Below are positions 1 to 6,182 of a DNA stretch of 6,791 nucleotides, one piece after another; within the stretch, counting starts at the first letter, position 1, and each line of letters opens with the position of its first letter. The stretch covers positions 1 through 6,791 of the forward strand of contig WLPB01000061.1 in NCBI GenBank assembly GCA_009698975.1, read 5' to 3'. The translations under genes and the position numbers were made by a program. The notes beneath the pieces are model-generated. The model was not told where the DNA came from, did not search any database, and saw nothing but the letters and a program-made list of their open reading frames with translations. Source of the stretch: Actinomycetota bacterium (GTDB lineage: Bacteria > Actinomycetota > Actinomycetes > Nanopelagicales > Nanopelagicaceae).

Positions 1-1347
1 CGAATCCAGAAGCAACATACTTGCTGTCAGTGATCGCCAAGGAATTGAAGCGTTGAACTGTTGCATCGATGCAACAAGTTGCTTGCCATTAATTTTCGGC
101 ATTGAAAATGGAAGGCCCTGAAATCCGCCTGTGATTTCGGGGTTGCGATTCATCCAATTCCAGAGTGGTCGCATAAAGCCCTGATAATTCATAGCGCCTT
201 GCCAGCCAAGGCCATTGAGATCACTCGCTTTAAAGTCACCATTTTCAGCTACTAGCCAGGTGTTGGGATTAGTCTCTGCCATTGCACTTCTAATCCCCTG
301 CATTACTTCATCATGAAAATTATCAGCGCCTTGTACACCAGTCATATTTCCCACATCGATGCGCCAACCGGCCATGCCGTTAACTGGGGAAATCCATCGA
401 CGAACAATTGAATTCTTTCCTGAATACATTACCTTTCGAAGGTTCTTTGATGCGAAGTTAAATTTTGGCAGTGACTCTAAGCCGAACCAACCGACATATC
501 CCCACTTGATGCTCTTATCCCAATAAAAGTAAGAACGTTCTTTAGATTTACGGTCCTTCTTGGCAGTTGCAAGCCATTTATGTCCTTTGCCGCAGTGGTT
601 AGAGGTGAGATCTCCGAGAATTCGAATTTTCTTAGACTTTGCCTTTTTAATTAATGAGAGAAAGGCCTTATCCCCACCAAGAATGGGATCAATATGATCA
701 AAGCTGGTTGCGTCATATCTGTGATTAGACCTCGAAGGAAACATTGGAGTGAAGTAGATTCCATTTACACCGAGATCTTCAATGTATCCAAGCTTCTCTT
801 CTACCCCTATTAAATCTCCACCGTATAACTCTTGGCCGGTGTACTTGCTACGACCTCGTGGGAGTTCATTCCAATCGCGGGGATAAGCCCAATCTGGCGT
901 GATATCAATCTTGCCAGAACGCGCAAATCTATCCGGAAATATTTGATAGAAGACTGATGAGTGAATCCAATCAGGATTGGCAGGTACGGCAACAATCTGA
1001 AAATCGTTGTTGCTATGAACATCATGGTCGTACAGGCCGGAGGCATTTAACCATTCGTACTTTCCTCCACCGATAAAGACAAAGCGATAGACGGTATGAA
1101 TATTGTGAATCTTCAGAGAAACTTTGTACCAGTCTTCGGTCTTATTCGATTTCTCTCTCTTCAGCGCATATGTTCGAGGTTCGGCATCCTCATAAACACG
1201 CACAAAGCCTTGCTCAAATTGATAACTATGAGGAATCCGCACCCGAAGGTGCACAGTGTCTCCAATGCGAGGAGCAGCATTGCTGACATAGAGCTCGCTG
1301 CCATCATGGTGAGGCATCTCGCCGTCAATCCTGGAACTCTTCATCAT
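1..1347 (-). CDS. GH13 alpha-glucosidase / neopullulanase-like enzyme (partial, C-terminus outside window)
   Basis: This is an uninterrupted reading frame of 449 codons that leaves the window before its stop. It is a glycoside hydrolase family 13 enzyme expected to hydrolyse alpha-1,4 (possibly alpha-1,6) bonds of maltodextrins in the cytoplasm; no signal peptide is visible. Residues 12-120 form a beta-rich N-terminal domain beginning PHHDGSELYVSN, a motif I associate with actinobacterial GH13 proteins. The catalytic barrel starts near YQIFPDRFA (134-142), with YGGDLIGV (175-182). GH13 region I is DLTSNH (246-251), region II is GWRIDVGN with nucleophile Asp331, and region III is WLVAEN with acid/base Glu368. 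The visible part ends at LLLDS, just where region IV (HD) would be expected. ATG at 1347 overlaps the lacI stop (ATGA); a second in-frame ATG at 1344 is equally possible. AAGGAG at 1358-1353 serves either one. Exact specificity (alpha-glucosidase, cyclomaltodextrinase or neopullulanase) cannot be decided. Confidence 0.9.
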   Translation of the reverse strand, partial: MMKSSRIDGEMPHHDGSELYVSNAAPRIGDTVHLRVRIPHSYQFEQGFVRVYEDAEPRTYALKREKSNKTEDWYKVSLKIHNIHTVYRFVFIGGGKYEWLNASGLYDHDVHSNNDFQIVAVPANPDWIHSSVFYQIFPDRFARSGKIDITPDWAYPRDWNELPRGRSKYTGQELYGGDLIGVEEKLGYIEDLGVNGIYFTPMFPSRSNHRYDATSFDHIDPILGGDKAFLSLIKKAKSKKIRILGDLTSNHCGKGHKWLATAKKDRKSKERSYFYWDKSIKWGYVGWFGLESLPKFNFASKNLRKVMYSGKNSIVRRWISPVNGMAGWRIDVGNMTGVQGADNFHDEVMQGIRSAMAETNPNTWLVAENGDFKASDLNGLGWQGAMNYQGFMRPLWNWMNRNPEITGGFQGLPFSMPKINGKQLVASMQQFNASIPWRSLTASMLLLDS

Positions 1348-2345
1348 CGACTCTCCTTTTTTGCTAAAGAAATGGATCCTCTGTCGACAAAATCTCCTAC
1401 CCACAGTTCACTCTTAATTACTTTATTTTCCTTACCCGCCTCGATTGCCTCAACGACCATCTTTCCGCATGATTTGGCCATTTCATAGGCATCGTAAGAA
1501 ATTGTTGTAATCTTCGGTTCTGCTGATTCAGCCTGAAAATCCAACATGTTAAGGGCAATGACAGAGAGATCGGACGGAATTGACAGACCATTATGGGCAG
1601 CTGACTCTACAAAACCGATCGTTGCGGCATCGACAAGAGACATAATTGCGCTAACTTGAGGGAAGTCATCCTTGAAATGCTTGGCAGCCTCTTTGCCACC
1701 TTCAAAGGAGTTGGGGACATCCATGCGGAAGAGTTTAACCTTTAAACTCTTAGCGACAGTTTTGAGCTGATCGTTTAATGCGAAACCAGAGACCAGCACG
1801 CCAACACTTATATGCCCCAGATCCCTCAGCTTGGTCAGTGCAAGTCTATAAATTGCTTCAAAATCGGTATCCACATAATTGTATTCAAACCCAACATCGG
1901 TACGACCAAGGACTACAAAAGGAACTTTCTCGCGATTAAGCAGGTGAACTCTTTGATCATTCTGCTTCACATTCATCAAGATAACGCCGCCGGAAAAATT
2001 CGACCTTAGCAAGTGATCAACATCTGAGTCGTCATCATTTGAGACCGGCCAAATCACACTGTGAAAACCTGACTCACGAACGCCATCGACAATTCCGTCG
2101 ACTAGGGCACCATTAATTCGGGAGGTTGGAGTCGTAAATAGGTTAGAGATCATCATTGTCACCATGCGCGGTGAACCGCCCGCCAGAGCCGCCGCGGCGT
2201 AATTGGATTTGTACCCAGACTCTTCTATTGCAGCTAGAACGCGCTGCTTCGTCTTATCCGAGATTGGGCGCTTACCTGAGAGAACGTAAGAGACCGTGCT
2301 CTCTGAGACCCCGGCAAGCTTGGCAATATCTGCACGGGTGGTCAT
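1344..2345 (-). CDS. LacI-family transcriptional repressor, probable maltose regulator
   Basis: This 333-residue protein has the usual length and layout of LacI/GalR regulators. The N-terminal helix-turn-helix covers residues 5-24 (ADIAKLAGVSESTVSYVLSG). It is followed by a hinge region NYAAAALAGG (48-57) that keeps the minor-groove-inserting leucine (Leu54) but has Ala where the family usually has Arg. Residues 60-330 form the periplasmic-binding-protein-like effector domain, with conserved pieces VVLGRTD, YVDTDF and EPKITTISYD. It lies divergently to the malE-malF-malG genes and overlaps the downstream GH13 gene, so it probably represses both sides and is relieved by maltose or a maltodextrin. 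The effector is inferred from neighbours, not from the binding pocket. The start is ATG 2345, with GAGG at 2353-2350 as ribosome binding site. Confidence 0.92.
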   Translation of the reverse strand: MTTRADIAKLAGVSESTVSYVLSGKRPISDKTKQRVLAAIEESGYKSNYAAAALAGGSPRMVTMMISNLFTTPTSRINGALVDGIVDGVRESGFHSVIWPVSNDDDSDVDHLLRSNFSGGVILMNVKQNDQRVHLLNREKVPFVVLGRTDVGFEYNYVDTDFEAIYRLALTKLRDLGHISVGVLVSGFALNDQLKTVAKSLKVKLFRMDVPNSFEGGKEAAKHFKDDFPQVSAIMSLVDAATIGFVESAAHNGLSIPSDLSVIALNMLDFQAESAEPKITTISYDAYEMAKSCGKMVVEAIEAGKENKVIKSELWVGDFVDRGSISLAKKESR

Positions 2346-2383
2346 TGCGCCTCATTCTTCAATAATTAAGAGGGTGCCAACCC

Positions 2384-2412
2384 TTGACTCTCACATAGGC
2401 GAAATGTATTCT
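2384..2412 (+). promoter_or_regulatory. Predicted sigma-70-type promoter of the malE operon
   Basis: TTGACT at 2384-2389 (5 of 6 to the -35 consensus) is separated by exactly 17 bases from TATTCT at 2407-2412 (4 of 6 to the -10 consensus). Transcription would begin near 2418-2420, giving a leader of about 43 nt before the malE ATG at 2462. The palindromic operator candidate begins at the predicted start site. It is a motif-based call with no experimental support. Confidence 0.65.
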
Positions 2413-2413
2413 A
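2408..2413 (-). promoter_or_regulatory. Possible -10 box of the divergent lacI promoter
   Basis: On the minus strand 2413-2408 reads TAGAAT, 5 of 6 to the -10 consensus. It faces and overlaps the plus-strand -10 box. No good -35 hexamer is seen 16-18 bases upstream, where the palindrome lies. If real, the repressor site would cover the upstream part of this promoter and give autoregulation of lacI and the GH13 gene. Weak call. Confidence 0.25.
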
Positions 2414-2418
2414 CAGTA

Positions 2419-2438
2419 TCGTCGACGCGCGTCGATGA
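2419..2438. promoter_or_regulatory. Candidate LacI-family operator (palindrome)
   Basis: The sequence TCGTCGACGCGCGTCGATGA contains a perfect 14-bp inverted repeat, TCGACGCGCGTCGA (2422-2435). Beyond one mismatched pair it continues symmetrically to 20 bp. Its axis is a CG step, as is typical of LacI/GalR operators, where hinge-helix leucines insert at a central CpG. It sits immediately downstream of the predicted malE -10 box, between malE and the divergent lacI gene, so binding would block initiation. I infer that the adjacent LacI-family protein binds it. I noticed no second copy of the core in the window. Confidence 0.75.
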
Positions 2439-2452
2439 ATTTAAGCGAGTAT

Positions 2453-2458
2453 GGGGGA
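2453..2458 (+). promoter_or_regulatory. Ribosome binding site deciding the malE start
   Basis: GGGGGA stands 3 bases before ATG 2462, which begins a typical signal peptide. The in-frame ATG at 2435 lies within the operator palindrome, has no purine-rich site before it and would add nine hydrophilic residues in front of the signal peptide. I therefore place the start at 2462. Confidence 0.65.
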
Positions 2459-2461
2459 ATT

Positions 2462-3652
2462 ATGAAAATAAGACATATAGGAGTGGCTCTCCTGGGTCTT
2501 GCATTGACGCTTGCGGGAACTGTCATGCCAGCTCAAGCCGCTTCGACTTTGACAGTCTGGGTTAATTCTGGCGAGGAAGCTGCATACAAGGCTGCCTCCG
2601 CTGATTGGGCTGCCAAGAATGGAGTCACACTCAATATCGTTGCCAAGTGCGGTCTCGGTGATTGTGGATTAAGCAAGTTGGGACCAGCTGGAGCCGGTCC
2701 TGATCTCTTTACCGCATCACACGATAATACTGGTGCACTTGTTAAATCTGGCGTCGTCGCCTCTTTGGGAACCTCAATTAGAAAGAGCGCCTATCCAAAG
2801 GCTGTTCTAGAAGGCGTGAGTTTCAATTATCGCGCATGGGGCATTCCAATTTCAGTGAGCAATATTGCTCTTGCTACCAACCTTGATCTTGTGCCAGCAG
2901 GCGCTCCGAAGACTTGGGCTGATATGGAAAGCACTTCCAAGTCACTTATTTCTTCAGGAAAGGCATCTGTCGGAATCGTTACACACCTTGATGGTTACTT
3001 CATGCAACCATTCTTCGATTCAATCGGTGGATACGTATTTGCAAATAAGAATGGGCTCTATACAAATACAAAGCAGGTAGGGCTTTATTCAAAGAAATTG
3101 GCGAGTAACGCTGCATTGATGGATAAGTGGCTAGATGCCAAGCTCTTTGATAAGTCAAATACTTATGATGGCTCTGCATTTACAAATGGCAAAGCGCCAT
3201 ACCAAATTGTTGGTCCGTGGAATATCGATGGATTAAACAAAGCTGGAATTAAGTATGAGATTTCTGGCATTCCAGCAGTGAGTGGCGGAACAGCGAGAGC
3301 ATTTAGCGGTGTTACTGCAATGTATCTCAATCGCTTCTCAACGAATCAGCTTCTTGCTAAGAAGTATTTAATCGAGGCTGTTCAAACTAAGGCATTCAGC
3401 GCAGCTATTACTAAGGCAAATAGCAGTTACCCTGCTAACTCCGAGGCGGCTGCTGATGTCGATCCTAAGAGTGTTGCAGGAAAGATGGGTGCATACGGTG
3501 CACTTTGTATTCCAATGCCAAACGTTGCCGAAATGGGCTCTGTATGGACTTATTGGAACGGAGCATTCGCAGATTGGGCAAGCGGAAAGTCAAAGTTTGG
3601 ACCAGCAATGCAAGCTGCTGCTTCTAACTTGAGCAAGGCGCTAGGCAACTAG
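2462..3652 (+). CDS. malE: Maltose/maltodextrin ABC transporter, extracellular sugar-binding protein
   Basis: This is a 396-residue solute-binding protein of the MalE type (family 1 extracellular solute-binding proteins). It starts with a Sec signal peptide: basic MKIRHIG, a hydrophobic stretch at 8-21 and a likely cleavage site AQA|AS after residue 26. Features shared with E. coli MalE include ATNLDLVPAGAPKTWADM (138-155), GGYVFANKNGLY (189-200), FTNGKAPYQIVGPWN (240-254, matching the AFNKGETAMTINGPW stretch) and near the C-terminus IPMPNVAEMGSVW (350-362, matching IMPNIPQMSAFW). It would deliver malto-oligosaccharides to the MalF/MalG permease encoded downstream. It lacks a lipobox cysteine, so its anchoring is unclear. 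Cys63 and Cys68 are close enough to form a small disulfide loop outside the cell. The gene follows a predicted promoter and operator and is separated from malF by a stem-loop. Sugar preference is inferred from homology and neighbours. Confidence 0.9.
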   Translation: MKIRHIGVALLGLALTLAGTVMPAQAASTLTVWVNSGEEAAYKAASADWAAKNGVTLNIVAKCGLGDCGLSKLGPAGAGPDLFTASHDNTGALVKSGVVASLGTSIRKSAYPKAVLEGVSFNYRAWGIPISVSNIALATNLDLVPAGAPKTWADMESTSKSLISSGKASVGIVTHLDGYFMQPFFDSIGGYVFANKNGLYTNTKQVGLYSKKLASNAALMDKWLDAKLFDKSNTYDGSAFTNGKAPYQIVGPWNIDGLNKAGIKYEISGIPAVSGGTARAFSGVTAMYLNRFSTNQLLAKKYLIEAVQTKAFSAAITKANSSYPANSEAAADVDPKSVAGKMGAYGALCIPMPNVAEMGSVWTYWNGAFADWASGKSKFGPAMQAAASNLSKALGN

Positions 3653-3660
3653 TACATCTG

Positions 3661-3713
3661 CTGAATAAGGGGATCCTGGCCACCGAGGGGTCTAACGCCA
3701 GGATCCCCTTCAG
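3661..3713 (+). terminator. Strong stem-loop between malE and malF (attenuator or mRNA-stabilising hairpin)
   Basis: AAGGGGATCCTGGC (3667-3680) is perfectly complementary to GCCAGGATCCCCTT (3697-3710), giving a 14-bp GC-rich stem with a 16-nt loop. The base may be extended by CTG (3661-3663) with CAG (3711-3713) across an AAT bulge. No run of T follows, so it does not look like a full intrinsic terminator. Its place just after malE suits partial termination or protection of the malE 3' end, leaving more binding protein than permease. The function is inferred; the pairing is directly visible. Confidence 0.7.
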
Positions 3714-3749
3714 CGTAATCGCATTGAATTAATTACTTTAGAAGGGTTC

Positions 3750-3754
3750 GGTGG
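3750..3754 (+). promoter_or_regulatory. Ribosome binding site for the GTG start of malF
   Basis: GGTGG lies 4 bases before GTG 3759, and a further purine stretch AGAAGGG lies at 3740-3746. The alternative ATG at 3777 has no such site before it, so GTG is preferred. Confidence 0.5.
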
Positions 3755-3758
3755 TTTT

Positions 3759-5294
3759 GTGAAGATTTCAAAATTCATGACCCAAAACTCTCGATTCTTC
3801 ATTGCATATCCCATCGTCTTAATTCTGACGATTATGGCCCTTATGTTGCTCCAAGATCGATCATGGTTTTTAGGGTTCTTCTTTCTTATCTCGGCCTCAC
3901 TTCTCATCTATATCTATGGAATCAGCAAGAAGATTCCTGGCAAGTATTTGCTGCCTGGTGTGCTTCTTCTGATTCTTTTCCAAGTTTATCCAGCTGTCTA
4001 TTCAGGATTTGTAGCATTTACTAATGATTCAAATGGTCATCAAATTTCTAAAGAACAAGCAATCGAAGCAATCATCGACGATTCCAAAATACCTTCGGAG
4101 AATAGTGCGCCAGTTCCATTCAAAGGCGCCATCAAGGATTCTAGTGAAGAGCTCTTCATCGTCTTTGAATATCCAGCGAGCCAAGTTTGGATAAGTAACG
4201 GGATAAAAACTGATTCAGTTCCCGAATCTCAGATAATCCGCTCGGAAGAAATGAAAATTAATCAGATCGCCGGTTTTCAGATTCTTAGTGATTCAGAGTT
4301 CACGCAATACGCCTCTGTAGCCCAAGAAATTCAGATTAGGATGCCGGGCAATATCTATCTTCAGCCTGCAGACTTTGAGAATCTAGAAGTCTATGAGCCG
4401 AGTTTGAGTTACTCAGTAGCTCGAGATGAAATCGTAGATAAACTCTCTGGAGTAATTTATCGCCCAAATAATAATGGGCAGATGGAAAGTGCAGATGGAG
4501 AAGTCCTTTACCCCGGATGGAAAGCAAATGTTGGAATTAAGAATTTCTCCTCAATCGCCACCAATGAGGAAATCCGCCGACCAATTTTGGCTGTATTAAC
4601 CTGGACCTTTGTAAATGCCTTTTTTGTTGTAACAACTGGTTTTCTCATGGGATTAATTCTTGCTCTTATTTTCAATTTTCCGCAGATGCGTTCAAAACGC
4701 TTTTATCGCACTATTTTCATCATCCCCATGGCAATTCCAAGCGTTCTCTCATTCCTGGTCTGGGCTGGGCTATTCACGACCGAAACAGGCGTAATAGATC
4801 GAATCTTTGGTCTCTCTATTCCTTGGCTTACTGATGCGTTCTGGGCTCGAATAGCTGTCCTTATCGTAGAGCTGTGGATCACCTTTCCTTACATGTTCCT
4901 CATTACAACCGGTGCGATTCAATCAATTCCAGGTGAAATATTAGAGGCAGCTGAAATAGACGGCGCCTCCCCCATTAAATCCTTCAGGCTAATAAAGCTG
5001 CCACTTGTAATGAGAACAGTTGCACCGCTACTGGTTGCTTCAGGTGCGATGGCTCTCAATAACTTTGGAGCAATTTATCTGCTGACCGGAGGTGGGCCAA
5101 CATTTGCTAATTCAAATGGAAACGCGGGTGCGACAGATATTTTGATCTCTTATACATACAAACTTGCATTCAATGCCCAAGAGGGAAATAACTACGGGCT
5201 AGCAAGCGCGTTATCTATTCTCAACTTCATCCTGGTCGGTTCTCTCTCCATCTATGGCTTTAGGCGAATGAAAACGATGGAAGGGGTGAACTAA
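3759..5294 (+). CDS. malF: Maltose/maltodextrin ABC transporter permease, MalF type with large P2 loop
   Basis: This 511-residue inner-membrane permease matches the length and plan of E. coli MalF (514 aa, eight membrane segments). Hydrophobic segments lie near residues 12-31, 36-53, 63-84, 276-306, 316-338, 360-384, 418-440 and 480-500. Between segments 3 and 4 is a roughly 185-residue extracytoplasmic loop (about 88-273), corresponding to the P2 loop that contacts MalE; SGVIYRPNN (230-238) and PGW..NVGIKNFS (252-264) resemble the E. coli protein. The EAA loop that docks on the ATPase is EAAEIDGASPIKSFRLIKLP (396-415). With MalG it forms the transmembrane pore. It starts at GTG 3759, and its stop is directly followed by the malG ATG, so translation is probably coupled. 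No own promoter was recognised; it depends on read-through of the stem-loop behind malE. Confidence 0.93.
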   Translation: MKISKFMTQNSRFFIAYPIVLILTIMALMLLQDRSWFLGFFFLISASLLIYIYGISKKIPGKYLLPGVLLLILFQVYPAVYSGFVAFTNDSNGHQISKEQAIEAIIDDSKIPSENSAPVPFKGAIKDSSEELFIVFEYPASQVWISNGIKTDSVPESQIIRSEEMKINQIAGFQILSDSEFTQYASVAQEIQIRMPGNIYLQPADFENLEVYEPSLSYSVARDEIVDKLSGVIYRPNNNGQMESADGEVLYPGWKANVGIKNFSSIATNEEIRRPILAVLTWTFVNAFFVVTTGFLMGLILALIFNFPQMRSKRFYRTIFIIPMAIPSVLSFLVWAGLFTTETGVIDRIFGLSIPWLTDAFWARIAVLIVELWITFPYMFLITTGAIQSIPGEILEAAEIDGASPIKSFRLIKLPLVMRTVAPLLVASGAMALNNFGAIYLLTGGGPTFANSNGNAGATDILISYTYKLAFNAQEGNNYGLASALSILNFILVGSLSIYGFRRMKTMEGVN

Positions 5295-6182
5295 ATGAAG
5301 CTCCCTAGTATTCCCACACGGCGTCAAACTAGATTTTGGTTGCGAAGAATTCTTTGGCGCCACCTCATCGGAGCGGTTGTAATCGCATTCTCACTTTTCC
5401 CATTGGTCTGGATGTTCTCTGCTGCATTTGATGTAACGGGCCAATTGAGCACCCAGCAATTGATTCCTACACACCACGGGCTTGATAACTTCCGTGCTCT
5501 CTTTTCAAATACAGAGAAGCCATACCTGACTTGGGCAAAGAATTCACTTGTAGTTGCCTTCTCAGCTGCAGCGATGCAGACAATCATCGGGGCTATCGCT
5601 GCCTACTCGCTCAGCCGCCATCGCTTTAAGGGTCGACAGGTGACGCTGACGACGATTTTGATTGTTCAAATGTTCCCGCAACTTCTTGCCGCGACAACAC
5701 TCTTTCTCATCGTAAATAACCTAGGGCAGACTTTCTCAATTCTGGGTCTTGGACATCAACTTCCGCTGATCTTGCTCTTTGGAGGATCAGCGTTGGGGGT
5801 AAATACATGGATGCTAAAGGGGTTCTTCGACACAATCCCCACCGAGATTGATGAAGCTGCCAAGATCGACGGTGCGGGACATTTCGCAATCTTTCTACAA
5901 ATTATTGTCCCGCTCGCAGTTCCTGTTTTCGTCGTGATATCCCTTCTCTCCTTTATCGGCGCACTTAATGAATACCTCATCACATCGGTAATTCTCGGCC
6001 TTGATGGAAAGAACATGACTGTTGCAGTTGGCCTACAACAATTTATTTACGGTCAATATGGAAAGAATTGGGGACCGTTCACTGCTGGAGCGCTACTTGC
6101 GACGATTCCCGTTATTGCTCTCTTTCTTTTCTTACAGAAGTATCTCGTCTCAGGGCTAGTGAGCGGATCAACAAAAGGATGA
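5295..6182 (+). CDS. malG: Maltose/maltodextrin ABC transporter permease, MalG type
   Basis: This 295-residue membrane protein has the usual MalG length and about six hydrophobic segments (near 24-44, 84-106, 118-140, 154-176, 207-230 and 262-282). The cytoplasmic EAA loop is EAAKIDGAGHFAIFLQIIVP (187-206), which couples to the ATPase subunit. The C-terminus KYLVSGLVSGSTKG has the LxxGxxxGxxKG pattern of MalG tails, which in E. coli reaches into the ATPase dimer. ATG 5295 directly follows the malF TAA, with GGAAGGGG at 5279-5286 as ribosome binding site inside the end of malF, indicating coupled expression. It pairs with MalF to form the sugar channel. The stop overlaps the ATG of the next gene. 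Confidence 0.94.
   Translation: MKLPSIPTRRQTRFWLRRILWRHLIGAVVIAFSLFPLVWMFSAAFDVTGQLSTQQLIPTHHGLDNFRALFSNTEKPYLTWAKNSLVVAFSAAAMQTIIGAIAAYSLSRHRFKGRQVTLTTILIVQMFPQLLAATTLFLIVNNLGQTFSILGLGHQLPLILLFGGSALGVNTWMLKGFFDTIPTEIDEAAKIDGAGHFAIFLQIIVPLAVPVFVVISLLSFIGALNEYLITSVILGLDGKNMTVAVGLQQFIYGQYGKNWGPFTAGALLATIPVIALFLFLQKYLVSGLVSGSTKG

Noticed and set aside
1096..1488. Plus-strand open frame of 130 codons
   Set aside because: It lies opposite the GH13 gene and the end of lacI, both clearly coding on the minus strand. Its translation shows no recognisable domain and it has no ribosome binding site context that I can support.
2435..2461. Start of malE at ATG 2435, adding nine residues
   Set aside because: The codon is inside the operator palindrome and has no ribosome binding site, and the added residues would spoil the signal peptide N-region. 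ATG 2462 has GGGGGA before it.
3661..3713. Full Rho-independent terminator after malE
   Set aside because: The stem is strong, but no T-tract follows on either strand, and malF lacks a convincing promoter, so complete termination would leave the permease genes unexpressed. Kept as attenuator or stabiliser.
3724..3735. Separate promoter for malF (TTGAAT and TAATTA)
   Set aside because: The two hexamers overlap or abut rather than being 16-18 bases apart, and no partner box is found at proper spacing.
3710..3907. Minus-strand open frame over the malF start
   Set aside because: Overlaps the clear malF coding frame, begins within its first membrane segments and resembles no protein family.
5324..6016. 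Several minus-strand open frames within malG
   Set aside because: All are antisense to a convincing MalG protein, with arginine/serine-rich, low-information translations typical of shadow frames.
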